Shown: piece after piece, positions 30,270 to 38,957 of the stretch
Numbering within the stretch: position 1 is the first letter of the stretch
Layout: each line of letters starts with the position of its first letter
From: Streptacidiphilus jeojiense
Lineage (GTDB): Bacteria; Actinomycetota; Actinomycetes; Streptomycetales; Streptomycetaceae
NCBI RefSeq assembly: GCF_000719095.1
Contig: NZ_JOEH01000036.1
Location: 1-64,000, forward strand
Reading direction: 5' to 3'
Length of the DNA: 64,000 nt
Made by a program: the position numbers and the translations under genes
The notes under the pieces: generated by a model
What the model saw: the letters and a program-made list of their open reading frames with translations, nothing else
The model's database searches: none
Told to the model about the DNA's origin: nothing

Positions 30270-32537
30270 ATGACTGACCACCCCCAGTCCGCACCGTCCC
30301 GCAGAACCGTCCTCCACCGCGCCGCGTGGGGAGCAGCCGCCGTCGCCGCGGCGCCGTTGATCACCGGTCGCGGCGCCGACCGCTCGGGGGCCCCGTCCTC
30401 CGACGCCGTCGCCGTGGCGGACACCACCGCTGCGGGCTACCCGCTGGAGTTCGACCCGGTCCTGATCTTCGGTCCGACCACGCCCGCCGACACCGACGCC
30501 TGGCGGGCGGCGATGCTGCAGTGGCGGGCCGAGCAGCGCGCCCTGATCGACTACGACGACCACAACTACCGGCGCCCGGAGCTGGCCTGGACCCAGCGCA
30601 ACCCGATCCAGACCCAGATGATGGTGCACGACCTGGACTTCTACGACCGGGCCGGCGGCCGGTACACCGTGGAGAAGTACCTGGGCACCCTGGAGCGCCG
30701 CTACGGCGGCATCGACTCGGTGCTGATCTGGCCCACCTACCCCAACATCGGCGTGGACGACCGCAACACCGAGCAGATGATCCGGGACATGCCCGGTGGC
30801 GTCGCCGGGCTGCGGCGGATGGTCGCCGACTTCCACCGCGCCGGGGTCAAGGTGATGTTCCCGATCCACCCGTGGGACAACGGCACCCGCGATCCTGGCA
30901 GGCCCTGGTCGGCCGTGCTGCCCGAGCTGATGGCCGAGATCGGCGCCGACGGCCTCAACGGCGACACCATGCTGGCGGTCACCGAGGACTACTTCACCAA
31001 CTCGGTGGCCGACGGCGACGCGCTGGCCCTGGAGCCCGAACTGGGACTGCGCAGGCTGGACGACCTGTCGCCGATCGAGTGGAACACCCAGACCTGGGGC
31101 TACTGGTACGTCACCGGGTTCGTCCCGCCGGTCAGCATGACCAAGTGGATGGAGCCGAGGCACACCGTTCACGTCAACTCCCGCTGGTCCACCAGCAAGA
31201 TCGACATGCTGCAGGCCGCGTTCTTCAACGGCACCGGCCTGGAGAGCTGGGAGAACGTCTGGGGCATCTGGAACCAGATGACCGACCGGGACAACGAGGC
31301 GGTGCGCCGGGTCACCACCATCGAGCGCACCTTCCCCGACCTGCTGGTCAGCCAGGGCTGGGAACCGCACACGCCGACCGTCCAGGACGGTGCGGTCTTC
31401 GCCAGCAAGTGGCCCGGCAGCGGCTCGCAGGCGCTGTGGACCGTGGTCAACCGCAGCACCTCGGCGGTGGCCGGGGACCAGCTCGTCGTTGCGCACCAGG
31501 CCGGACTGCACTACTACGACCTGTGGAACGGCGTCGAGTTGAAGCCCCGGGTGACCGGCGGCAGCGCCACCCTCACCTTCCCGATCGAGGCCAAGGGCTT
31601 CGGCGCGGTGCTGGCCAGCACCACCGCGGCGCTGCCCAGGGGCTTCGCCGACTTCCAGCGGGAGATGCACCGCGCGGCGGCCCGGCCGCTGAGCAGCTAC
31701 TCCAGCGCCAACACCTTCGCGGCCCAGACGATGACCCCGATCCACCCGACCCCGCGTCAGGACCGCACGCCCGCGGGCATGGTCGCCGTCCCCGGGACCG
31801 ACTTCCTGTTCACGGTCAGCGGCACCGAGATCGAGGGCGGTGACATGGTCGGCGTGGACGTGCAGTACCCGTGGGAGACCCAGCCGGGCCGCGAGCACAG
31901 CCATGTCGTCACCATCAAGCCGTTCCTCATCGACCGCACCCCGGTCACCAACGCGCAGTACCAGCGGTTCCTGGACGCCACCGGCTACCGACCCGCGGAC
32001 AGCCACCACTTCCTCAAGGACTGGGACTGGTCGCGCCGGCAGCAGCCGCAGTACCGCGCGGGCTGGGCCGACAAGCCGGTCACCTGGGTGTCGCCCGAGG
32101 ACGCCCGCGCCTACGCCGCCTGGGCCGGCCGGCGGCTGCCCAACGACTGGGAGTGGCAGTACGCCGCCCAGGGCACCGACGGCCGGCTGTACCCGTGGGG
32201 CAGCACCTTCGACGCCGCCCGGGTGCCGGCCACCTGGTCCGGGCGCGACGGCCTGCCCGGCCCGGCGGACGTCACGGCGCATCCCTCCGGCGCCAGCCCG
32301 TTCGGGGTGCTGGACCTGGTGGGCAACGTCTGGCAGTGGACCAACGAGTTCACCGACGCGCACACCGCCGCCGCCGTGATCCGCGGCGGCTCCTACTACC
32401 GGCCGCAGGGCTCCGACTGGTACATGCCCAGCGACGAGAACGCCTACCGGCTCGACCGCCACAACCGGTACCTGCTGATGGCTCCGAGTCTGGACCGCTC
32501 GGCCACGATCGGATTCCGCACCGCGGCCGACCGCTGA
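30270..32537 (+). CDS. Tat-exported TIM-barrel glycosidase-like protein fused to an FGE-like (sulfatase-modifying factor) domain
   Basis: 755 residues. The N-terminus SRRTVLHRAAWGAAAVAAAP is a twin-arginine-type signal. Residues about 50-420 look like a glycosidase TIM barrel ('YGGIDSVLIWPTYPNIGVDD', 'RAGVKVMFPIHPWDNGTRDP', 'EIGADGLNGDTM' with an acidic loop, 'WNTQTWGYWYVTGFVPP') with a C-terminal beta domain. Residues about 490-755 match the FGE-sulfatase fold: 'GMVAVPGTDFLF', 'IDRTPVTNAQYQRFLDATGY', 'VTWVSPEDARAYAAWAGRRL', 'GVLDLVGNVWQWTNE', 'VIRGGSYY' and 'SATIGFRTA'. The two catalytic Cys of true FGE are absent; the domain has no Cys here, so a binding role is likely. No sulfatase is nearby. 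It lies under the tandem-operator promoter, upstream of a LacI gene and ribose genes. Confidence 0.75.
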   Translation: MTDHPQSAPSRRTVLHRAAWGAAAVAAAPLITGRGADRSGAPSSDAVAVADTTAAGYPLEFDPVLIFGPTTPADTDAWRAAMLQWRAEQRALIDYDDHNYRRPELAWTQRNPIQTQMMVHDLDFYDRAGGRYTVEKYLGTLERRYGGIDSVLIWPTYPNIGVDDRNTEQMIRDMPGGVAGLRRMVADFHRAGVKVMFPIHPWDNGTRDPGRPWSAVLPELMAEIGADGLNGDTMLAVTEDYFTNSVADGDALALEPELGLRRLDDLSPIEWNTQTWGYWYVTGFVPPVSMTKWMEPRHTVHVNSRWSTSKIDMLQAAFFNGTGLESWENVWGIWNQMTDRDNEAVRRVTTIERTFPDLLVSQGWEPHTPTVQDGAVFASKWPGSGSQALWTVVNRSTSAVAGDQLVVAHQAGLHYYDLWNGVELKPRVTGGSATLTFPIEAKGFGAVLASTTAALPRGFADFQREMHRAAARPLSSYSSANTFAAQTMTPIHPTPRQDRTPAGMVAVPGTDFLFTVSGTEIEGGDMVGVDVQYPWETQPGREHSHVVTIKPFLIDRTPVTNAQYQRFLDATGYRPADSHHFLKDWDWSRRQQPQYRAGWADKPVTWVSPEDARAYAAWAGRRLPNDWEWQYAAQGTDGRLYPWGSTFDAARVPATWSGRDGLPGPADVTAHPSGASPFGVLDLVGNVWQWTNEFTDAHTAAAVIRGGSYYRPQGSDWYMPSDENAYRLDRHNRYLLMAPSLDRSATIGFRTAADR

Positions 32538-32552
32538 CCTGCCGTCAGGCCC

Positions 32553-32648
32553 TTGCGGTTGCGATGGTTGCTCCTCATAATCCCGTGACCCGCCCGCAAC
32601 TCGTGTTGCCAACACGAATTGCCAACTCGAATTGTCACCACGAGTTGC
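32553..32648 (+). promoter_or_regulatory. Promoter with four tandem 13-bp operator repeats
   Basis: TTGCGG (32553-32558), 17 bases, CATAAT (32576-32581). The spacer ends GGTTGCTCCT, almost the same as the spacer of the promoter at 30135. Four head-to-tail 13-mers follow at 32597, 32610, 32623 and 32636: CAACTCGTGTTGC, CAACACGAATTGC, CAACTCGAATTGT and CACCACGAGTTGC. They lie between +1 and the LacI start codon, an arrangement expected for tight autorepression. Confidence 0.78.
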
Positions 32649-32710
32649 GGGCCCCACGGCCGCCTGCCGGGCGGCCGACCGACGATCAACGAAGACCTTC
32701 GGGGGACACC

Positions 32711-33787
32711 ATGGCAACACGACAGGACGTCGCCACACTGGCGGGCACCTCGCCCTCGGTGGTCAGCTACGTGCTCAACAACGGCCCGCGCACCGTCGCC
32801 CCGGCGACCCGGGAGCGGGTGCTCGCGGCGGTGCAGCAGCTCGGCTACCGCCCCAACGCCGTCGCCCGCTCGCTGCGGCTGAGCCACACCATGACCCTGG
32901 GACTGGTCGTCCCGGACGCGGCCAACCCGTTCTTCGCGGAACTGGCCCGCGCCCTGGAGGACCACGCCTGGGCGGCCGGCTACACCCTGCTGGTCGGCAA
33001 CACCGTGGACGACCCGGGCCGCGAGGCCGGATACATCAGGACCTTCATCGACCGTCAGGTCGACGCCCTGGTCCTGATCCCGGCCCAGGGCGACCAGCCC
33101 TGGCGGACCGAGCTGGCCCGCTCCGGGATCCCCAGCCTGGTCTTCGACCGCGAGCTGGAGGGCGTCGGCATCTCCCAGGTGCTGGTCGACAACGCCCGCG
33201 GCGCCCAGCAGGCCACCGAGCACCTGCTCGCCCACGGCCGCCGCCGGGTCGGCTGCATCGCCGGGCCGCTGGGCATCCACCCCACCGTGGACCGCGTGGT
33301 CGGCTGGCGGCGGGCGCTGGAGCAGGCCGGACTCAAGGCCGGATCGGGCTCGGGCGGCCGCACCGGCTGGGAGGCCTGCCCGCAGGCCGCGCCGCTGCTG
33401 CACGGCTCCTTCGGGCGCCTGGACGGCTACCGCTCCGGGCGGGCGCTGCTGTCCCAGGACCGCGCGGTGGACGCCCTGTTCGTCACCTCCGACGAGCAGG
33501 CCGCCGGGGTCCTGCGGGCGGCGACCGAACTGGGCATCCGGGTCCCCGACGACCTGGCGCTGGTCTCCTTCGACGGGATCGCCGCCGGCGCCTACACCAC
33601 CCCGGCGCTGTCGACGATGCGTCAGCCCGTCGAGGACCTGGGCCGCACCGCCATCGAGCGGCTGCTGGAGCGGATGAAGGACCCGGACCTGCCGCCCAGC
33701 CGGGACGTGCTGCCGGTGACCCTGCTGGCCAGGGGATCCTGCGGCTGCCCCGACCCGGACGGCGGCGAACACCCGCCGCCCGCCTGA
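32711..33787 (+). CDS. LacI-family transcriptional repressor
   Basis: 358 residues from ATG 32711 after a GGGGGAC sequence. The LacI headpiece is complete: 'RQDVATLAGTSPSVVSYVLN' and then 'TRERVLAAVQQLGYRPNAVA' with the hinge 'RSLRLSHTMTLGLVVPDAAN'. The periplasmic-binding-type ligand domain follows ('FVTSDEQAAGVLRAATELGI', 'LALVSFDGIAAG', 'STMRQPVEDLGRTAIERLLE'). An insertion of about 20 residues near 215 is Gly/Ser-rich. It is followed 76 bases later by rbsK, and the two 13-bp repeat arrays flank the glycosidase/FGE gene and this gene. It probably senses a pentose or a product of the exported enzyme. Confidence 0.92.
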   Translation: MATRQDVATLAGTSPSVVSYVLNNGPRTVAPATRERVLAAVQQLGYRPNAVARSLRLSHTMTLGLVVPDAANPFFAELARALEDHAWAAGYTLLVGNTVDDPGREAGYIRTFIDRQVDALVLIPAQGDQPWRTELARSGIPSLVFDRELEGVGISQVLVDNARGAQQATEHLLAHGRRRVGCIAGPLGIHPTVDRVVGWRRALEQAGLKAGSGSGGRTGWEACPQAAPLLHGSFGRLDGYRSGRALLSQDRAVDALFVTSDEQAAGVLRAATELGIRVPDDLALVSFDGIAAGAYTTPALSTMRQPVEDLGRTAIERLLERMKDPDLPPSRDVLPVTLLARGSCGCPDPDGGEHPPPA

Positions 33788-33863
33788 CCCGCCCCCCGAC
33801 CCGACCCCCTGACCCGACCCCCCTGATCCGCCCCAGATGACGACAACCACGGAGCACACACCA

Positions 33864-34844
33864 ATGACTGAACGACTCGTCGTGGTCGGCAGCCTCAACA
33901 TGGACCTGTCGGTCACCGTCCCCCGCCTCCCCGCACCGGGCGAGACGGTGTCGGGCGCCGACGTGATCCGCGGCGCCGGCGGCAAGGGCGCCAACCAGGC
34001 CGTGGCCGCCGCCCGGCTCGGCGCCCGGGTGCGCATGGTCGGACTGCTCGGTGACGACGCGTTCGGCAGCGAACTGCGCAGCTGCCTGGCCACCGAGGGC
34101 GTCGACGACCGGGCCGTCGCCGAGCTGCCCGGCGCGGCCTCAGGACTGGCCCTGATCGTGGTCCAGCACGACGGCGAGAACACCATCACCCTCTCCCCCG
34201 GCGCCAACCACCACCTGGACACCGCCACCCTGGCCACGCTCACCGACGGCCTGCTGGCCGCCCCCACCGACACCGTGCTGCTGCAACTGGAGGTACCGCT
34301 GCCCACCGTGCTAGCCGCCGCCCGCACCGCCCGCGCGGCGGGCGCGCTGACCGTGCTCAACGCCGCACCGCGCCCCGAACCGGGGCCGCTGCTGGCCGAG
34401 TTGCTGCGGGAGGTGGACGTCCTGGTGGTCAACGAGACCGAGGCGACCGGCCTGCTGGGAATCCAGCACCGGCCCGGCGCCGACACCGGCCTGGAGACCT
34501 GGGCCGAACGGGCCGAGCAGCTGCGCGCGCTGGGCCCGGCCACCGTGGTGATCACCCTCGGCGCGCTCGGAGCACTGGCCGCGGGCCCGCTGCACCGCCA
34601 CCACCAGCCGGGCTTCCCGGTGCACGCGGTGGACACCGTCGGCGCCGGCGACGCCTTCTGCGCCCAGCTCTCCATCGCCCTGGGCGCCGGCGTCGCGCTC
34701 CCGCAGGCGCTGCGCCGGGCCTGCGCCGCCGGGGCGCGGGCCGCGACCCGGGTCGGGGCGCAGTCCTCCCTGCCCACCCGGGCCGAGGTCGACGCCCTGC
34801 TGGCCGCGGCTCCGATCGGCACGGAGGCGCAGCATGCGCACTGA
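33864..34844 (+). CDS. rbsK: Ribokinase
   Basis: 326 residues, PfkB family. N-terminal 'VVVGSLNMDLSVTVPRLPAP' and GAGGKGANQAVAAARLG are the ribokinase substrate motifs; 'VNETEATGLLG' and VDTVGAGDAFCAQLSIALG give the catalytic Asp in the anion-hole GAGD. It phosphorylates D-ribose to ribose 5-phosphate. ATG 33864 is chosen because GGAG lies upstream, while the ATG at 33837 has no ribosome site. It overlaps rbsD by 11 bases. It is the first gene of the ribose block after the LacI gene. Confidence 0.92.
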   Translation: MTERLVVVGSLNMDLSVTVPRLPAPGETVSGADVIRGAGGKGANQAVAAARLGARVRMVGLLGDDAFGSELRSCLATEGVDDRAVAELPGAASGLALIVVQHDGENTITLSPGANHHLDTATLATLTDGLLAAPTDTVLLQLEVPLPTVLAAARTARAAGALTVLNAAPRPEPGPLLAELLREVDVLVVNETEATGLLGIQHRPGADTGLETWAERAEQLRALGPATVVITLGALGALAAGPLHRHHQPGFPVHAVDTVGAGDAFCAQLSIALGAGVALPQALRRACAAGARAATRVGAQSSLPTRAEVDALLAAAPIGTEAQHAH

Positions 34845-35229
34845 CGGCATCTGGCATCCGCGGCTGCTCCAGCTGATCACCGCGCTGGGCCACGGCGACC
34901 TGCTCGTGGTCGCCGACCCGGGCCTGCCGGTTCCCCCCGGTGTGGAGAGCCTGGACCTGGTCTGGCGGCGCGGGGACCCGCCGTTCCTGCCGGTGCTGGC
35001 AGCCGTCCTGGACGAACTGACCACCGAGCACCTCACCGTCGCCGCCGAGGCCACCGCCCCCGCCCTGGTCCAGGGCATCGACGGGCTCGCCCGCCGGCAC
35101 GGCCTGACGGTGGAACAGGTCCCGCACGAGCAGCTCAAACAGCTGACCCGCAGCGCCCGGATCGTCGTCAGGACCGGCGAGGCCACCCCGTACGCCAACG
35201 CGGTCCTGCGCGCGGGCGTCCCCTTCTAG
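34834..35229 (+). CDS. rbsD: D-ribose pyranase
   Basis: 131 residues, RbsD/FucU family. Marks are 'LLQLITALGHGDLLVVADPG' with the catalytic His in LGHGD, 'PFLPVLAAVLDEL' and the C-terminal 'RTGEATPYANAVLRAGVPF', where the conserved Tyr/Asn residues bind the sugar. It interconverts pyranose and furanose forms of ribose so that ribokinase can use the product of import. The reading frame overlaps the end of rbsK, so the two are translationally coupled. Confidence 0.92.
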   Translation: MRTDGIWHPRLLQLITALGHGDLLVVADPGLPVPPGVESLDLVWRRGDPPFLPVLAAVLDELTTEHLTVAAEATAPALVQGIDGLARRHGLTVEQVPHEQLKQLTRSARIVVRTGEATPYANAVLRAGVPF

Positions 35230-35364
35230 CCCTCGCCGCCCCGACTCCCCCGCCCCGGCCCGCACCGCCCCGACTTTCCACCTCCCCGAACCCGCTTCCG
35301 TAGCACCGCCTTGCCCGAAACCGTCCGCATAACGCACCAAACCACCCGAAAGGCAGTCCCCGCC

Positions 35365-36336
35365 ATGAAGCTCAAGCTCGCCCTCACCGCCGCCACCGCC
35401 CTCGCCCTCAGCGCCGCGCTCAGCGCCTGCGGCCAGGAGGGCGGCAGCGGGTCCACCGGCGCCGCCGCCTCCGCCGGCGGCAAGCCGACCATCTGCCTGG
35501 TGATGAAGTCCCTGGGCAACGACTACTTCCAGACCATGGAGAAGGGCGCCGAGGCCCACGCAAGAGAGCGCGGCGACCTCACCCTGGAGGCCAGCGGCAT
35601 CCAGAACGAGACCGACATCGACGGCCAGGTCGCCGACATCAACAAGTGCATCACCGACAAGGTCGCCGGCCTGGTCATCGCCCCGGCGGACTCCCGCGCC
35701 CTGGTGGCGCCGCTGGCCCGGGCCGCCAAGGCCGGGATCAAGCTGGTCAACATCGACGTCCAGCTCGACCCGGCCGCGCTGAAGTCCGCGGGCCTGGACA
35801 TCCCGTTCGTCGGCCCCGACAACACCCTGGGCGCCCAGGAGTCCGGCGCGGTGCTCGCCAAGGCCATCGGCAGGGGCAGCAAGGTCGTCATCCTGGAAGG
35901 CATCTCCGGCGCGGCCAACGCCGAGCAGCGCACCGCCGGGTTCGTCGCCGCGGCCAAGGCCGGCGGGCTGGACGTGATCGCCTCGCAGTCCGCGAACTGG
36001 GAGACCGACCAGGCCTACACCGTCACCACCAACCTGATCACCGCCCACCCCGACATCACCGGCATCCTCTCCTCCAACGACGACATGTCGCTGGGCGCGG
36101 TCAAGGCCATCGCGGCCGCCAAGAAGACCGGCCAGATCAAGGTCGCCTCCTTCGACAACATCGACGCGCTGCATCCCTACCTGCTCAACGGCACCGTGGT
36201 GTCCACCGTCGACCAGTTCGCCGCCAAGCAGGCCGGCGACGGCATCGACGTGGCCATGAAGGAGATCGCCGGCCAGACCGAGACCGGCTGGATCAAGACC
36301 GACATCAAGGTCGTCACCAAGTCCGACCTCGGCTGA
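35365..36336 (+). CDS. rbsB: Ribose ABC transporter substrate-binding lipoprotein
   Basis: 323 residues. A lipoprotein signal peptide ends in LSAALSAC (lipobox Cys about 22). The type I periplasmic-binding fold is recognisable from 'TICLVMKSLGNDYFQTMEKG', 'CITDKVAGLVIAPADSRALV', 'VGPDNTLGAQESGAVLAKAI' and 'ILSSNDDMSLGAVKAIAAAK'. It captures ribose or a similar pentose at the outer face of the membrane for RbsA/RbsC. A 135-base gap after rbsD, rich in C and pyrimidine tracts, could hold an mRNA processing site. The ribosome site is GAAAGGCAG. Confidence 0.9.
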   Translation: MKLKLALTAATALALSAALSACGQEGGSGSTGAAASAGGKPTICLVMKSLGNDYFQTMEKGAEAHARERGDLTLEASGIQNETDIDGQVADINKCITDKVAGLVIAPADSRALVAPLARAAKAGIKLVNIDVQLDPAALKSAGLDIPFVGPDNTLGAQESGAVLAKAIGRGSKVVILEGISGAANAEQRTAGFVAAAKAGGLDVIASQSANWETDQAYTVTTNLITAHPDITGILSSNDDMSLGAVKAIAAAKKTGQIKVASFDNIDALHPYLLNGTVVSTVDQFAAKQAGDGIDVAMKEIAGQTETGWIKTDIKVVTKSDLG

Positions 36337-36346
36337 ACGGAACACC

Positions 36347-37885
36347 GTGACCACACCACCCGCACCGGTGCTGGAAGCCACCGGCATCAGCAAGCGCTTC
36401 CCCGGCGTGCGCGCCCTGGACGGCGTGCAGCTGCGGCTGCTGCCCGGCGAAGTGCACGCCCTGCTCGGCGAGAACGGCGCAGGGAAGTCCACCCTGGTCA
36501 AGATCCTCGCCGGGATCCAGCCGCCCGACGAGGGCAGCATGACCCTGGACGGCACGCCCTACCGCCCCACCGGCGCCGCCGACGCCATGCGGGCCGGCGT
36601 CCAGGTGGTGCACCAGGAGCTGAACCTGCTGCCCAACCTGACCGTCGCCGAGAACCTGCTGTTCCAGAACCTGCCCCGGCGCTTCGGCCTGGTCGACCGG
36701 AAGGAGACCGACCGCAGGGCCACCGAGCTGCTGGCCGAGGTCGGCCTCGACGTCAGCCCGCGGACCAGGGTGGAGCGCCTGGGCATCGCCCAGATGCAGC
36801 TGCTGGAGATCGCCCGGACCCTGTGGCAGGACTGCCGCGTCCTGGTCATGGACGAGCCCACGGCCACCCTGACGCCCCGTGAGACCGAGCGGCTGCTCGC
36901 CCTGCTGCGCCGGATCACCGAACGGGGCACCGCCGTCCTGTACATCTCGCACCACCTGGAGGAGGTCTTCGAGATCGGCGACCGGATGACGGTCTTCCGC
37001 AACGGCCGCCATGTCGCCACCCGCGAGCTGGCCGGAACCGACACCGCCGCGGTGATCCGGCTGATGGTGGGCCGCGACCTGGAGCAGGAGTACCCGCCGC
37101 ACGTCGACCGCGACCCCGGCCCGGAGCTGCTGCGCGCCGAGGAGCTGGTACCGCCCGGCGGACACCCGGTCAGCCTCACCCTGCACGCCGGCGAGGTCGT
37201 CGGCGTGGCCGGACTGGTGGGATCGGGGCGCACCGAGACGGTGCGGGCGCTGTTCGGCGCCGACCGCGCCACCGCCGGCCGGATCAGGGTCAAGGGCCGC
37301 ACCGCCAGGATCAGGACGCCGCGCGACGCGGTCCGGCTGGGCATCGGCCTGCTCACCGAGGACCGCAAGAGCCAGGGCCTGGTCCTGGACATGCCGCTGG
37401 CCGCCAACATCACCCTCACCGCCACCCGCAAGGTCTCCCGGGGCGGGCTACTGCGCCGCGCCGAGGAGGCCAGGCTGGCCCAGCACGCCGTCGACAGCCT
37501 CGGCGTGCGCACCCCGGGGGTGCGCACCGCGGTGCGCACCCTGTCCGGCGGCAACCAGCAGAAGGTCGTACTGGGGCGCTGGCTGCTGGCCGACACGGAC
37601 GTGCTGATCGTCGACGAGCCCACCCGGGGCATCGACGTCGGCGCCCGCTACGAGATCCACCAGCAGCTGGTGGACCTCGCCGGGGCGGGCAAGGGCCTGC
37701 TGGTCGTCTCCTCGGACCTGCCCGAACTCATGGGCATCTGCGACCGGATCCTGGTGTTCTCCCGCGGCCGGCTGGCCGGCGAGGTCGCCCGGCCGGACTT
37801 CGACAGCGCCCGCATCCTCACCCTGGCCTACTCCGGCTTCACCACCATCGCGGCCCCCGCCCTGACGAACGGTCACACCCGATGA
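36347..37885 (+). CDS. rbsA: Ribose ABC transporter ATP-binding protein (two ATPase domains)
   Basis: 512 residues from a GTG. Two ABC modules are present. The first has LLGENGAGKSTLVKIL (Walker A) and 'VLVMDEPTATLTPRET'. The second has 'GLVGSGRTETVRALFGAD' (a degenerate Walker A, normal for RbsA-type proteins), 'LSGGNQQKVVLGRWL' and 'DVLIVDEPTRGIDVGARYEI'. The double-module layout and the ENLLFQNLPRRFG insert are typical of the monosaccharide CUT2 class. The stop overlaps the rbsC start (ATGA at 37882-37885). Confidence 0.92.
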   Translation: MTTPPAPVLEATGISKRFPGVRALDGVQLRLLPGEVHALLGENGAGKSTLVKILAGIQPPDEGSMTLDGTPYRPTGAADAMRAGVQVVHQELNLLPNLTVAENLLFQNLPRRFGLVDRKETDRRATELLAEVGLDVSPRTRVERLGIAQMQLLEIARTLWQDCRVLVMDEPTATLTPRETERLLALLRRITERGTAVLYISHHLEEVFEIGDRMTVFRNGRHVATRELAGTDTAAVIRLMVGRDLEQEYPPHVDRDPGPELLRAEELVPPGGHPVSLTLHAGEVVGVAGLVGSGRTETVRALFGADRATAGRIRVKGRTARIRTPRDAVRLGIGLLTEDRKSQGLVLDMPLAANITLTATRKVSRGGLLRRAEEARLAQHAVDSLGVRTPGVRTAVRTLSGGNQQKVVLGRWLLADTDVLIVDEPTRGIDVGARYEIHQQLVDLAGAGKGLLVVSSDLPELMGICDRILVFSRGRLAGEVARPDFDSARILTLAYSGFTTIAAPALTNGHTR

Positions 37886-38900
37886 CAGCCTCAGCCACGC
37901 TCCCGCGCAAGCCCCGTACCCTCCCCGCCCTGGCCCGCCAGGTGATGGGCGAGGGCGGCATCGGCATCGCCCTGCTGGCGCTGGTGGCCATCTTCACCGC
38001 CACCGCGCCCAAGTTCCTGACCTCGGACAACCTCACCAACATCGCCACAGAGATCACCCTCAACACCATGCTCGCGGTCGGGATGACCTTCGTCATCCTG
38101 GTCGGCGGGATCGACCTGTCGGTCGGTTCGGTGATGGCGCTGTGCGCGGTGGTCTCCGGGCCGCTGCTCACCGCCCACGGGATACCCACCCCGGTCGCGG
38201 TGCTGCTGGCGGTACTGGTGTCGGTGCTGGTCGGCATGGTCTGCGGGCTGGTCAACGGACTGGTCTCGGAGCGCTGGCGGGTGCCGTCCTTCATCATCAC
38301 CCTGGGCATGATGAACGTGGCCCGCGGCGCCGCGCTGCAGTACACCGACGCCAAGACCACTACGACTTCCCGCAGGGCTTCTCCACCTTCGGCACCTCCA
38401 CCCTGCTGGGCGTGCCCACCCTGTTCTGGATCGCCCTGGCCATGGTGGCCGCCGGCCACTTCGTGCTCACCCGCACCGTCTTCGGACGGCTGGTCTTCGC
38501 CATCGGCAGCAACGAGGAGGCGGTGCGCCTGTCGGGGCACCGCACCTCCGTCGTCAAGGTCTCGGTCTTCGTCATCAGCGGCCTGACCGTCGGCATCGCC
38601 GCCGTCACCTACATGGCCAGGCTGAACATCGCCAGCCCGATCCTGGGCGACGGCGACGAGCTCAACGCGATCGCGGCCGTGGTCATCGGCGGCGCGTCGC
38701 TGTCGGGCGGCAAGGGCTCCATGATCGGCACGCTGCTGGGGGCCTGCCTGCTCGGCGTGCTCACCAACGGCCTGCTGCTGATGGGCGTCTCGGACTTCCA
38801 GCGCCAGATGATCACCGGCCTGGTGATCATGGTCGCCGTGGTCGTCGACCACTACCGCGGCCGCCTGGCCGCACGGCTCCCCGCCGAGGCGGGCTCCTGA
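37882..38900 (+). pseudogene. rbsC: Ribose ABC transporter permease, single-base frameshift
   Basis: The first 158 codons encode a normal CUT2 permease ('AVGMTFVILVGGIDLSVGSV', 'VPSFIITLGMMNVARGAAL'). At about 38358 the frame runs into nonsense, while the -1 frame continues 'HYDFPQGFSTFG' and 'LARLNIASPILGDGDELNAI AAVVIGG'-type permease sequence to the stop at 38900. The junction reads ACCACTAC; one extra C (ACC CAC TAC) would restore a 339-residue protein. Either the permease is broken, and with it ribose import, or one C was lost from a run during sequencing. A programmed shift is unlikely because no slippery heptamer is present. Confidence 0.85.
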
Positions 38901-38905
38901 CACAC

Positions 38906-38956
38906 CGATCGTCAATTTCTTCTTGACGATCGGGAATCGTCAACTTACGCTTGACG
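38906..38956 (+). promoter_or_regulatory. Promoter for a leaderless transcript, with four alternating operator half-sites
   Basis: TTGACG (38923-38928), 17 bases, TACGCT (38946-38951); +1 would be the A of the ATG at 38958. Half-sites alternate in orientation: CGATCGTCAA (38906-38915) pairs perfectly with TTGACGATCG (38923-38932), TTGACGAT pairs with ATCGTCAA (38936-38943), and TTGACG recurs at 38951-38956. The -35 element is thus part of two overlapping palindromes, as expected for repression. Confidence 0.75.
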
Positions 38957-38957
38957 C

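Noticed and set aside
38340..38375. Programmed -1 frameshift in rbsC
   Set aside because: There is no slippery heptamer or downstream structure, and permeases of this family are not known to use frameshifting; a one-base loss is simpler.
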